Shown in pieces: positions 51,530 to 60,113 of a stretch of 64,000 nt of DNA. Each line of letters begins with the position of its first letter. Position 1 is the stretch's first letter. A program made the position numbers and the translations under genes. The notes under the pieces were generated by a model, which was given only the letters and a program-made list of their open reading frames with translations, searched no databases and was not told the origin of the DNA. The stretch comes from Pseudomonadota bacterium (lineage in GTDB: Bacteria; Pseudomonadota; Alphaproteobacteria; Sphingomonadales; Sphingomonadaceae), in assembly GCA_029779535.1 (NCBI GenBank), contig JAKPAG010000130.1, positions 16,042-80,041 on the forward strand. Reading direction: 5' to 3'.

Positions 51530-52342
51530 ATGTCGTTCTACACCTCGCTCAACGGCCTCAAGAACGCGCAGACCGAGCTGTCGGTCATTTCCAACAACCT
51601 GGCCAACGCCGAAACCACCGGGTTCAAGAAAAGCCGGATCAACTTTGCCGACATCGTCGCCGGTTCGGCCAGCAGCAATCCCAAGCTGGTCAAGGGCATC
51701 GGCTCGACCGTCCAGTCGATCGACCAGAACTTCTCGCTCGGCCCGATCCAGCAGACCGGCTCGTCGCTCGACATGGCGATCAACGGCGAAGGCTTCTTCG
51801 CCAAGGTCAACCCGGTGACCGGCAAGACCTTCTATACCCGCAACGGCAACTTCAGCATGGACGGGGCCGGCTATATCACCGACACCACCGGCAGCCGTCT
51901 CCAGGTCCTGCCGGTCGATGCGGCGGGCAACGTCACCTCGACCACGCCGATCGACGGCCAGGCCCCGGTGACCAACGCCGCCGGATCGGACTTCGTTGCG
52001 GTGCAGATCAAGCAGGACGGCTCGGTCATCGCGTCCTACGCCGATGGTTCGAACACCAATATCGGCAAGATCGCGCTGGCCAACTTCGTCTCGCCCGGCG
52101 GCCTGCTGCAGACCGGCGGGCAGGACTGGCAGGCCACCGGGATTTCCGGCACGGCCAATTACAACCAGCCCGGCGCGGGCCGCTTCGGCACGATCCTGTC
52201 GGGCAGCCTGGAACAGTCGAACGTCGACATTGCCGAGGAAATGGTCGGACTGATCACCGCCCAGCGCTATTTCCAGGCCAATGCCAAGGCGATCGATACG
52301 GCCACCCAGCTGTCGCAGACCATCGTCAACCTGCGGACCTGA
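51530..52342 (+). CDS. flgE: Flagellar hook protein FlgE, compact form
   Basis: A 270-residue hook protein. The N-terminus MSFYTSLNGLKNAQTELSVISNNLANAETTGFKKSRINFADI and C-terminus SNVDIAEEMVGLITAQRYFQANAKAIDTATQLSQTIVNLRT are the conserved D0 segments; IDQNFSLGPIQQTGSSLDMAINGEGFF is also typical. It is about 130 residues shorter than E. coli FlgE (402), mostly lost from the surface-exposed middle. ATG 51530 follows AGGAGACG. Confidence 0.93.
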   Translation: MSFYTSLNGLKNAQTELSVISNNLANAETTGFKKSRINFADIVAGSASSNPKLVKGIGSTVQSIDQNFSLGPIQQTGSSLDMAINGEGFFAKVNPVTGKTFYTRNGNFSMDGAGYITDTTGSRLQVLPVDAAGNVTSTTPIDGQAPVTNAAGSDFVAVQIKQDGSVIASYADGSNTNIGKIALANFVSPGGLLQTGGQDWQATGISGTANYNQPGAGRFGTILSGSLEQSNVDIAEEMVGLITAQRYFQANAKAIDTATQLSQTIVNLRT

Positions 52343-52353
52343 GGCACTGATCC

Positions 52354-53097
52354 ATGGACCGCATGATCTGGACCGCCGTCACCGGCATGAACGCGTCGAT
52401 GGCGCGCCAGCGGATGATCGCCAGCAACATGGCCAACGCGCAGACCATCGGCTTTCGCGCCGAGGTGATGCGGGTCACGCCGATGACGCTGCAAGGCCCC
52501 AGCCTGGAAGCCCGCGCGATGACCGATGCCGAGGTCCACGGCGCGATCATGACCCCCGGTCCGATCACCGGCACCGGCCGCGCGCTCGACGTGGCGGTGG
52601 AAGGCGACGCGCTGCTGACCGTCCAGGCACTTGGCGACGAGGAAGCCTATACCCGGCGCGGCGACCTGTCGATTTCGCCGAACGGACTGCTGGTCAACGG
52701 CGAGGGCTATCCCCTGGTCGGCGAAGGCGGCCCGATCAGCCTGCCGCCCGGCAGCGACGTGTCGATCGGCCCGGACGGCGCCGTGCTGGTGCGCGACCGC
52801 GCCAATCCCGAAGCCCCGCCCCAGCAGGTTGACCGGCTGAAGCTGGCGAACTGGCGTGGCTCCAGCGTGCTCAAGGGCCTGGACGGGCTGTTCCGGGTCG
52901 AAGGCGGCGGCGCGCTGCCGCGCGACGATGCTGCCCGGCTGGTGTCCGGCAGCCTTGAACAGTCGAACGTCAAACCCAGCGAAGTGCTGATCGAAATGGT
53001 CGAGGCCCAGCGCCTCTACGACATGCGCACCAAGCTGGTCGCCACCGCCAAGGAACTGGACGAAGGCGGCGCCAGCCTGATGCGACTTAACGGATAA
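52354..53097 (+). CDS. flgF: Flagellar proximal rod protein FlgF
   Basis: A 247-residue rod protein with MIWTAVTGMNASMARQRMIASNMANAQTIGFRAEVM at the start, LDVAVEGDALLTVQALGDEEAYTRRGDLSISPNGLLVNGEGYPLVG in the middle, and GSLEQSNVKPSEVLIEMVEAQRLYDMRTKLVATAKELDE at the end. The N-terminal variant and position between flgE and flgG identify FlgF rather than a second FlgG. Confidence 0.93.
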   Translation: MDRMIWTAVTGMNASMARQRMIASNMANAQTIGFRAEVMRVTPMTLQGPSLEARAMTDAEVHGAIMTPGPITGTGRALDVAVEGDALLTVQALGDEEAYTRRGDLSISPNGLLVNGEGYPLVGEGGPISLPPGSDVSIGPDGAVLVRDRANPEAPPQQVDRLKLANWRGSSVLKGLDGLFRVEGGGALPRDDAARLVSGSLEQSNVKPSEVLIEMVEAQRLYDMRTKLVATAKELDEGGASLMRLNG

Positions 53098-53110
53098 CAG
53101 GAGACCCCCC

Positions 53111-53899
53111 ATGCCCGCTTCCGCCCTGCACGTCGCCCGCACCGGCCTTGAGGCCCAGGACACCCGCATGCGGGTGATCGCCAACAACCTGGCGAACATC
53201 GGCACCACCGGCTTCAAGCGCGACCGCGCCAACTTTGCCACCCTGGCCTATCAGGATGCCCGCGTTGCCGGGCAGCAGAGCAGCACCGAAACGGCCTATG
53301 CCACCGGGCTGAACCTGGGCACCGGGGTGGGGATCCAGTCCACCACCTCGATCACCACCCAGGGCACGCTCAGCACCACCGGCAACGCGCTCGACCTGGC
53401 GCTGGACGGCGAAGGCTTTTTCCAGGTGCAGCTGCCCGGCGGCAAGCTGGGCTATACCCGCGCCGGCAATTTCAGCCGTTCGGCGGAAGGCCAGCTGGTC
53501 ACCGCGCAGGGCTATGCGGTGCTGCCCGCAATCACCATTCCCGAAGGCGCCAGCGCGATCACCATCGGCGCGGACGGGACCGTTTCGGCCAATACCGCCG
53601 GGGCGAGTGCGCCGGTCGAACTGGGCCAGATCACGCTTGCCAGCTTTGCCAACCCGGCCGGGATGCAGGCGCTGGGCGACAATTACCTGGGCGAAACGGC
53701 GGCCAGCGGCCCCGCGCAGATCGGCCCGGCCGGCGATGCCGGGCGCGGTTCGATCCGCCAGGGGATGCTGGAAGCGAGCAACGTCAACGTGGTCGAGGAA
53801 CTGGTCGACATGATCGAATGCCAGCGCGCCTACGAGATCAATTCCAAGATGATCTCGGCGGTCGATGAAATGCTCAAGAACGCGAACCAGACGCTGTGA
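53111..53899 (+). CDS. flgG: Flagellar distal rod protein FlgG
   Basis: A 262-residue distal rod protein, the family's standard length (260). Signatures are ARTGLEAQDTRMRVIANNLANIGTTGFKRDRANF, TTGNALDLALDGEGFFQVQLPGGKLGYTRAGNFSRSAEGQLVTAQGY and the C-terminal EASNVNVVEELVDMIECQRAYEINSKMISAVDEML. ATG 53111 follows AGGAGACC. Confidence 0.95.
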   Translation: MPASALHVARTGLEAQDTRMRVIANNLANIGTTGFKRDRANFATLAYQDARVAGQQSSTETAYATGLNLGTGVGIQSTTSITTQGTLSTTGNALDLALDGEGFFQVQLPGGKLGYTRAGNFSRSAEGQLVTAQGYAVLPAITIPEGASAITIGADGTVSANTAGASAPVELGQITLASFANPAGMQALGDNYLGETAASGPAQIGPAGDAGRGSIRQGMLEASNVNVVEELVDMIECQRAYEINSKMISAVDEMLKNANQTL

Positions 53900-53901
53900 C
53901 C

Positions 53902-54582
53902 ATGACCCGCCAGCTTTCCCCGCTGCTGATCGCCGTGGCCGCCGCACTGGCGACCGCCGCTGCCAGCCCCCCGGCCCAGGCCGCCAACAAGCCCAAGCCC
54001 GGGTTCGAGCCCGCCCTGCCCGCCGCCCCGCCTCCGGCCCCGGCTGGCAGCGGGGCGATCTTCAACGTCAATGCCGGCTATGCGCCGCTCCACAACGGCA
54101 ACCGCGCCCGCGCGGTGGGCGATCCGATCACCATCCAGCTGGTCGAAACCACTACCACCAGCAAGAGCGCCGGATCGAAAACCCAGCGCAGCGGCGGGGC
54201 CAGCATCATCCCGCCCACGGCCGGGCCGCTCGGCTTCCTCAACCCCAATGCCCTTAACGCATCGAGCCAATCGTCGTTCAACGGCCAGGGTAACGCCTCG
54301 CAGACCAGCACGCTGGCCGGCGAAGTGTCCGTCACAATCGCCGAAGTGCGCCCAAACGGGACCGCACTGGTGCGCGGAGAAAAGCGCTTGTTGCTGAGCC
54401 AGGGCCAGGAATGGATCCAGTTCGCCGGGATCGTGCGGCTGGCCGATGTGGATGCGGACAACCGCATCCTGTCCAGCCGCGTGGCCGATGCGCGGATCGA
54501 ATATGCCGGCAACGGCAGCGTCGCGCGCGCCGGCAAGGAAGGCTGGCTGAGCCGCTTCTTCAACCTGATCAGTCCGTTCTGA
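53902..54582 (+). CDS. flgH: Flagellar L-ring protein FlgH without lipobox
   Basis: A 226-residue outer-membrane ring protein: RARAVGDPITIQLVETTTTSKSAGSKTQRSG (about 62-92), GEVSVTIAEVRPNGTALVRGEKRLLLSQGQEWIQFAGIVRLADVDADNRILSSRVADARIEYAGNGSV (about 135-203). These are typical FlgH blocks. Unlike most FlgH proteins it has no cysteine anywhere; the N-terminus is an ordinary signal peptide ending ASPPAQA, so it cannot be a lipoprotein. ATG 53902 or GTG 53896, which overlaps the flgG stop, may start it. Confidence 0.9.
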   Translation: MTRQLSPLLIAVAAALATAAASPPAQAANKPKPGFEPALPAAPPPAPAGSGAIFNVNAGYAPLHNGNRARAVGDPITIQLVETTTTSKSAGSKTQRSGGASIIPPTAGPLGFLNPNALNASSQSSFNGQGNASQTSTLAGEVSVTIAEVRPNGTALVRGEKRLLLSQGQEWIQFAGIVRLADVDADNRILSSRVADARIEYAGNGSVARAGKEGWLSRFFNLISPF

Positions 54583-54596
54583 GGGGGATGCGCGCC

Positions 54597-55697
54597 ATGT
54601 TGATCCGCCTCATCGCCCTGATCGGGATTACGCTGGCCCTCCTGCTGCCGAGCGGCGCGCAGGCCGAACGCGTGCGCGACCTCGGCACGTTCCAGGGGGT
54701 GCGCTCGAACCAGCTGACCGGCTACGGGATCGTCGTCGGCCTGGCCGGCACGGGCGACGACAGCCTGGAATATGTCACGCAGGCGATGCGCGGCGTTTCG
54801 GGCCGGGTCGGCGTGCAGCTGCCCGCCGGGATCAATCCCAGCCTGAAGAACGCCGCCGCGGTGATGATCACCGCCGATCTGCCCGCCTTTGCCAAGCCGG
54901 GCCAGCGGATCGACGTGACCGTTTCCGCCCTGGGCAAGGCCAAGTCGCTGCGCGGCGGGGCGCTGATCCTGACCCCGCTGTATGGCGCCGACGGGCAGAT
55001 CTATGCCATGGCGCAGGGCAATCTGGCCGTGGGCGGCCTGGGTATTTCCGGGGCGGACGGATCGAAGCTGACCGTCAATGTCCCCACCGTCGGCCGGATT
55101 GCCGATGGGGCCAGCGTGGAACGCGCAGTCGCCACCGGGTTCGACAGCGGCGATACGCTGCGCTGGAACCTGTTCCAGTCCGATTTCCTGACCGCCGCGC
55201 GGGTGCGCGATGCGGTCAACCGGCAGTTCCCCGGCACCGCCTCGGTCGAGGACGGCGTGACGCTGGCGCTGCGCCTTCCGGCCGGGGCCGATGCCCGCGC
55301 CAGCGTGATGGCCGCGATCGAGATGCTGGACGTGACCCCGGCGGAAACGCCCGCGCGGGTGATCGTCAACAGCCGCACCGGCACGGTGGTGATCAACAAC
55401 GCTGTGCGCCTGTCGCCCGCCGCGATCAGCCACGGCAAGCTGACCGTGCGGATCGATGAAAAGCCCCAGGTGGTCCAGCCCGCGCCGTTCAGCCAGGGCC
55501 AGACCGCCGTGCAGCAAAACAGCCAGCTGTCTGCCGAGGAGGAAGGCCGCAAGGTGGCCCTGTTCAAGCCCGGCGCCTCGCTCGCCAAGCTGGTCGATGC
55601 GCTCAACCTGCTGGGCGTCAGCCCGTCGGACCTCGTCGCGATCCTCGAAGCCTTGAAGCAGGCCGGGGCGCTCAAGGCGGAAATGGTGGTGATATGA
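54597..55697 (+). CDS. flgI: Flagellar P-ring protein FlgI
   Basis: A 366-residue periplasmic ring protein with signal peptide MLIRLIALIGITLALLLPSGAQA. ERVRDLGTFQGVRSNQLTGYGIVVGLAGTGDD, KNAAAVMITADLPAFAKPGQRIDVTVSALGKAKSLRGGALILTPLYGADGQIYAMAQG and the C-terminal GASLAKLVDALNLLGVSPSDLVAILEALKQAGALKAEMVVI are diagnostic. I use ATG 54597, 8 bp behind GAGGGGG; ATG 54588 is too close to that site. Confidence 0.96.
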   Translation: MLIRLIALIGITLALLLPSGAQAERVRDLGTFQGVRSNQLTGYGIVVGLAGTGDDSLEYVTQAMRGVSGRVGVQLPAGINPSLKNAAAVMITADLPAFAKPGQRIDVTVSALGKAKSLRGGALILTPLYGADGQIYAMAQGNLAVGGLGISGADGSKLTVNVPTVGRIADGASVERAVATGFDSGDTLRWNLFQSDFLTAARVRDAVNRQFPGTASVEDGVTLALRLPAGADARASVMAAIEMLDVTPAETPARVIVNSRTGTVVINNAVRLSPAAISHGKLTVRIDEKPQVVQPAPFSQGQTAVQQNSQLSAEEEGRKVALFKPGASLAKLVDALNLLGVSPSDLVAILEALKQAGALKAEMVVI

Positions 55698-55990
55698 GCC
55701 CGGTGTCCTCCCCCCTCCTGGCCCAGGGCAGCCTGGTGCAGAGCCATGGCACCCAGCGCGAGCAGCTGGCCGGGGCCGCGCGCCAGTTCGAGGCGATTTT
55801 CGTGCGCCAGATGCTGGCAGCCGCGCGCAAGGCCGATTTCGGCGATCCGCTGTTTGGCGGCCAGGGCATCGACACCTTCCGCACCATGCAGGACGAACAC
55901 TTTGCCGATGTCTCGGCCAAGTCGGGCGCGTTCGGCCTCGCCGCCCAGATCGAGGCGCAGCTGGCGCGCTTCGTGGACAAGGGGGCCTAG
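55694..55990 (+). CDS. flgJ: Rod-capping protein FlgJ, rod-binding domain only
   Basis: A 98-residue protein consisting only of the N-terminal rod-binding domain: AARQFEAIFVRQMLAAARKADFGDPLFGGQGIDTFRTMQDEHFADVSAKSGAFGLAAQIEAQL. The C-terminal muramidase domain of gamma-proteobacterial FlgJ (313 residues) is absent, as in many alphaproteobacteria; a separate transglycosylase-like gene lies upstream of flhA. It overlaps flgI as ATGA. Confidence 0.92.
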   Translation: MSPVSSPLLAQGSLVQSHGTQREQLAGAARQFEAIFVRQMLAAARKADFGDPLFGGQGIDTFRTMQDEHFADVSAKSGAFGLAAQIEAQLARFVDKGA

Positions 55991-55993
55991 GCC

Positions 55994-57322
55994 ATGGCCA
56001 GCGACCTGTTCTCGATCGGCTCCAGCGGGCTCAAGGCCGCGCGCGCCGGGCTGGAAGTGACCAGCCAGAACATCGCCAACGCCGCGACCGAAGGATACGT
56101 GCGGCGCAGCGTCAGCCTGGCGGAAATGGCGGCGGCGGGGGGCTATTCGCGGCTCGGCGATCTGTCGCTGTCGGGCGTGCGGGTGGCCGGGATCCAGCGC
56201 AACGCCGATGTGTTCCGCCAGGCGGAAATGCGCCGCACCGGGGCCGATGCGGCGCGCGCCGGGGCGGAACTGACCGGGTTCGAGAATCTCGAGGCCGCGC
56301 TCGACCAGTCCAACGTCTTTCCGGCGATGACCGCGTTTGAAGGCTCGCTCCAGCGGCTGCTGGCCGATCCGGTCGACCCGTCGCTGCGCGCCGCCGTGCT
56401 GGAAGATGCGCGCACCGCCGCGCGTACCTTCAACATCGCCGCCAATGCGCTCGACAACGTGGGCAAGGGCCTGCGCTTTGAAGCAACCGACGCGGCCGCG
56501 CAGGTCAACGGCCTCGCCAGCGAGCTGGCACGGGTCAACCTGCAGCTGAACCGCACCGCGGCCGGCACCAGCGACCAGACCATGCTGCTCGACCAGCGCG
56601 ACCAGCTGATGCAGCAGCTGTCCGGCCTGGCCGACATTGCCACCACGATCGGCGCCGACCAGACGGTCGAAGTGCGGATCGGCGGCGCACCGCTGGTCCA
56701 GGGCGGCAGCGCCAAGGCCTTTGCCATGGCCACCGCTGGCGACGGGACGATTTCCTTCACGCTGGACGGCGCGCCGGTGACCGTTTCAAGTGGTTCGCTG
56801 GCCGGCAAGGCGCTGGCGCTGGTCGCCGTGCGCGACAACAGGACCGCGCTTGATGACATCGCCGACAAGCTGGTCACCGCAGCCAACGGCGCGCAGACCG
56901 CCGGGGCGGCGCTGGATGGCAGCGCCGGGCAGCCGCTGTTTTCGGGCAGCGGCGCAGGCGGGATCGCGCTGGCGCTGACCAGCGGCAGCCAGCTTGCCAC
57001 GGCCCCCGCCGGCGCGGGTCCGGGCAGCCGCGATACCGCCAACCTTGAAGCGCTGCGCGGCGCCCTGACGGGTGCGGGCGTGGCCAACGATCTCGACGGG
57101 ATGCTGTTTGCCGTGTCGAGCGGGGTGGCCGGGCGCAAGACCACGGCCCAGGCGCTCGATTCGATTTCCAGCGCGGCGCGGATCGCCTTCGAACAGCAAA
57201 GCGGGGTCGATCTCGACCAGGAAGCCGCCAACCTGGTGCGCTTCCAGCAGGCGTTCCAGGCCTGCGGCAAGGCGATCCAGATCGCCTCGGACTGTTTCGA
57301 TACCCTGCTGGCCTTGAAGTGA
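55994..57322 (+). CDS. flgK: Hook-filament junction protein FlgK (HAP1)
   Basis: A 442-residue protein with IGSSGLKAARAGLEVTSQNIANAATEGYVRRSVSLAE at the N-terminus and GVDLDQEAANLVRFQQAFQACGKAIQIASDCFDTLLALK at the C-terminus, both diagnostic D0/D1 segments. ALDQSNVFPAMTAFEGSLQRLLADPVDPSLR is the conserved early block. About 100 residues shorter than E. coli FlgK, mainly in the central domains. Likely client of FlgN. Confidence 0.94.
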   Translation: MASDLFSIGSSGLKAARAGLEVTSQNIANAATEGYVRRSVSLAEMAAAGGYSRLGDLSLSGVRVAGIQRNADVFRQAEMRRTGADAARAGAELTGFENLEAALDQSNVFPAMTAFEGSLQRLLADPVDPSLRAAVLEDARTAARTFNIAANALDNVGKGLRFEATDAAAQVNGLASELARVNLQLNRTAAGTSDQTMLLDQRDQLMQQLSGLADIATTIGADQTVEVRIGGAPLVQGGSAKAFAMATAGDGTISFTLDGAPVTVSSGSLAGKALALVAVRDNRTALDDIADKLVTAANGAQTAGAALDGSAGQPLFSGSGAGGIALALTSGSQLATAPAGAGPGSRDTANLEALRGALTGAGVANDLDGMLFAVSSGVAGRKTTAQALDSISSAARIAFEQQSGVDLDQEAANLVRFQQAFQACGKAIQIASDCFDTLLALK

Positions 57323-57338
57323 TAGCGGAGCGAGCCCC

Positions 57339-58241
57339 ATGACCCTTGTGAGCACCAGCGCCTTCTACGACCGGTCGACCCGCGACCTGTCGAGCCTGCG
57401 CACCCGGGCCGAGGGGCTGCAGACCGCGCTCAGCACCGGACAGCGGCTGCTGAAGCCGTCGGACGATCCGGTCGGCGCGGCGCAGCTGCGCAGCCTGATG
57501 CGCGCTGATCACTTCTCGGCGATCGACCAGACCACCGCCGCGCGCGCCGCCAGCGACCTGACCCTGACCGACAGCGCGCTGTCGAACTTCGCCAGCTATG
57601 TCATCCGCGCGCAGGAACTGACCACCCAGGCCGCCAGCGGCACGCTGACCGCCGCCCAGCGCAGCGGCATCGCCACCGAGTTGACCGAAATGGCCGGAGA
57701 ACTGGTCCGCCTGGCCAATTCGCGCGACAGCAGCGGCCACGCGCTGTTCGGCGGGCAGACCGCGGGCAACGCCTATTCACTGACTGCCGCGGGCGCGCTG
57801 CAATACGATGGCACCGCCACGGCCACCGAGCTGCCGCTGGGCGATGGGCAGACCGTGACCAAGGGCGTCACCGGCCCGGAATTCCTGAACTTTTCCGGCA
57901 CCAACCTGCATGCCGTGATCAAGGGTCTGGCCGACGCACTGAGCGGCGGCGCGCCCGATCCGGCGCAGGCCGCGCGCGATGCGCTGGGCCAGCTCGATGC
58001 CGGGCTCGATTCGATCACCACCGCGCAGACCGTGGTCGGCGCGCGGCTCAACTGGATCGACCTGGTCGGCGAGCGCCGCACCCAGCAGGGCGAACTGCGC
58101 GCCAGCGAGGAAGCCGAGGTCGGCGGGGCCGAACTCGCCTCGACCGTGACCCAGTTGCAGCAGGTGATGACCGTGCTCGAAGCCAGCCAGGCCAGCTTCG
58201 CCAAGCTCGCCAGCCTGTCCTTGTTCGACCTGCTGCGCTGA
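57339..58241 (+). CDS. flgL: Hook-filament junction protein FlgL (HAP3)
   Basis: A 300-residue flagellin-like junction protein. The N-terminus has TRAEGLQTALSTGQRLLKPSDDPVGAAQLRSLMRADHFSAIDQ, the FlgL variant of the flagellin D0/D1 segment; LANSRDSSGHALFGGQTAGNAY is typical; the C-terminus is STVTQLQQVMTVLEASQASFAKLASLSLFDLLR. It lies 16 bp behind flgK and 48 bp ahead of motA. Confidence 0.93.
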   Translation: MTLVSTSAFYDRSTRDLSSLRTRAEGLQTALSTGQRLLKPSDDPVGAAQLRSLMRADHFSAIDQTTAARAASDLTLTDSALSNFASYVIRAQELTTQAASGTLTAAQRSGIATELTEMAGELVRLANSRDSSGHALFGGQTAGNAYSLTAAGALQYDGTATATELPLGDGQTVTKGVTGPEFLNFSGTNLHAVIKGLADALSGGAPDPAQAARDALGQLDAGLDSITTAQTVVGARLNWIDLVGERRTQQGELRASEEAEVGGAELASTVTQLQQVMTVLEASQASFAKLASLSLFDLLR

Positions 58242-58289
58242 TCCGCGCGCGGGCCATTCTTGACGTTTCAATCCCGGGGGTAAGTTACA

Positions 58290-59153
58290 ATGTACGCGGC
58301 AATCGGCATGGTCATCCTGGTCGTCATGGTGTTCGGCGGCTTTGCCATCACCGGCGGCGCGCTCGGCCCGGTGATGCACGCCATCCCCCACGAAATGCTG
58401 ATCATCCTGGGCGCGGCCGCCGGCGCGATCGTCACCGGCAACAACATGCACGGGATCAAGGCCTTCGCGGGCGGATTCGCCAAGGTGTTCAAGGGCCCGC
58501 GCCACACCAAGCAGGATCACATCGACGTGATCATCCTGACCACCAAGCTGATGAAGATGCTGCGCAGCGAAGGCCCGGTCGCGCTGGAAAGCCACGTCAC
58601 CGATCCGTCCACATCGGCCATTTTCGCGGAATTCCCGCGCATCCTGGCCAACAAGGAACTAACCGGGCTGATCTGCGACACGCTGACGCTGATCGTCGTC
58701 TCCTCGGGCACGCTCGAAGTGCACGCGGTGGAAGAAGTGATGGACAACGCGATGAAGCAGCACTTCCACGAAATGCACGAACCCCAGCACGCGCTTCAGA
58801 ACCTGGCCGACGCGCTGCCCGCGCTGGGGATCGTCGCGGCGGTGCTGGGCGTGGTCAAGACCATGGGTTCGATCGACAAGCCGCCCAGCGTGCTGGGGGG
58901 GATGATCGGTTCGGCGCTGGTCGGCACCTTCATGGGCGTGCTGCTGGCCTATGGCATCGTCGCGCCGATGGCCGGGCGGCTGAAGCAGGTGATCGAGGCG
59001 GACGAGCAGATCTTCCACGCGGTCAAGCAGGTAATCATCGCGAGCTTGCACGGCTGGCCGCAGCCGCTGGTGGTGGAAAGCGCGCGGTCCGGCCTGGGCC
59101 ACGATTTCCGGCCCGGCCTGTCCGAGCTGCTCGACAGCCTGCGCGGTCGTTAA
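58290..59153 (+). CDS. motA: Flagellar stator protein MotA
   Basis: A 287-residue inner-membrane protein with four helices and a large cytoplasmic loop. MYAAIGMVILVVMVFGGFAITGG, FPRILANKELTGLICDTLTLI, and the channel helices ALPALGIVAAVLGVVKTMGSIDKPPSVLGGMIGSALVGTFMGVLLAYGIVAPMA are standard; the last contains the essential proline positions. It forms the proton-driven stator with MotB, encoded 3 bp downstream. The extended MotA form is like those of other alphaproteobacteria. Confidence 0.95.
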   Translation: MYAAIGMVILVVMVFGGFAITGGALGPVMHAIPHEMLIILGAAAGAIVTGNNMHGIKAFAGGFAKVFKGPRHTKQDHIDVIILTTKLMKMLRSEGPVALESHVTDPSTSAIFAEFPRILANKELTGLICDTLTLIVVSSGTLEVHAVEEVMDNAMKQHFHEMHEPQHALQNLADALPALGIVAAVLGVVKTMGSIDKPPSVLGGMIGSALVGTFMGVLLAYGIVAPMAGRLKQVIEADEQIFHAVKQVIIASLHGWPQPLVVESARSGLGHDFRPGLSELLDSLRGR

Positions 59154-59156
59154 GCC

Positions 59157-60005
59157 ATGGCTGCCCCGAAAGGCGCGCGCGGCAAGAACGAGCCGCCGCC
59201 CCCGCCGATCATCGTCAAGAAAATCACCGTGGTTGCCGGCGGCCACCATGGCGGCGCGTGGAAAGTGGCCTATGCCGACTTCGTCACCGCGATGATGGCC
59301 TTTTTCCTGCTGCTGTGGCTGCTGGGCGCGACCACCGACAAGCAGCGCAAGGGCCTGGCCGACTATTTCACCCCCACCCTGGTCAAGCTGAAGGAGCAGA
59401 GCGCCGGGTCGAACGGCATGCTGGGCGGTTCGTCGATCACCGATGTCGACAACTATCCCAACCGCGCCGGGCAGACCGGCAACAAGGCCATGACCATCCC
59501 GCGCGACACCACCGGCGGGCCGAAGGAAGGCTCGGAAAAGGCCAAGCAGGTCGCCAAGATGCAGGAAAAGCTGGCCGCCAAGCTGCAGGCCAGCGCCAAG
59601 CTGGCCCGGCTGGCCAAGCAGGTGCGGATGATCGACACCGCCGAAGGGGTGCGGATCGACCTGGTCGACGATGCCGACTTCTCGATGTTCCAGCTGGGCA
59701 CCACCGTGCTGACCAGCGATGCGGCCGAACTGCTCGACGTGATCGCCCAGACCGTCGCGCCGGAAATCGGCGCCCTGTCGATCCGCGGGCACACTGACAG
59801 CCTGCCGTGGAAGGGCGGCGCGGGCGCGAACAACTGGTCGCTGTCGGCCGGGCGCGCCGAAGCCACCCGCCAGGCGCTGATGCGCCAAGGCATCGCCGAA
59901 GCGCGCTTTCGCAAGATCGAAGGCGTGGCCGACCGCGAGCCGCTGGTCCGCGACAAGCCCGAAGACCCGCGCAACCGCCGCATTTCGATCCTGCTGATGC
60001 GGTGA
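59157..60005 (+). CDS. motB: Flagellar stator protein MotB
   Basis: A 282-residue protein with one membrane helix, WKVAYADFVTAMMAFFLLLWLLGAT (about 36-60), including the essential proton-binding Asp in YADF. A plug/linker region follows, then an OmpA-type peptidoglycan-binding domain: IGALSIRGHTDSLPWKGGAGANNWSLSAGRAEATRQALMRQGI and DPRNRRISILLMR. Pairs with MotA immediately upstream; it ends the flg operon. Confidence 0.95.
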   Translation: MAAPKGARGKNEPPPPPIIVKKITVVAGGHHGGAWKVAYADFVTAMMAFFLLLWLLGATTDKQRKGLADYFTPTLVKLKEQSAGSNGMLGGSSITDVDNYPNRAGQTGNKAMTIPRDTTGGPKEGSEKAKQVAKMQEKLAAKLQASAKLARLAKQVRMIDTAEGVRIDLVDDADFSMFQLGTTVLTSDAAELLDVIAQTVAPEIGALSIRGHTDSLPWKGGAGANNWSLSAGRAEATRQALMRQGIAEARFRKIEGVADREPLVRDKPEDPRNRRISILLMR

Positions 60006-60113
60006 TCCGCGCCAGCGCGGAGCCGCGCTTAAGCGAATGGAAAGGCTGAACGTTTGCCCTTGTTGAACGCCGTCAAGGCATGATCGCATGGAACAAGGAC
60101 CAACTGCCAGCAC

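Noticed and set aside
60044..60057. GG-N10-GC pattern (AGGCTGAACGTTTGC) upstream of the GGDEF gene as a sigma-54 promoter
   Set aside because: Only the invariant dinucleotides and TTGC fit; the CAC of the -24 element is missing, unlike the two exact promoters in this window.
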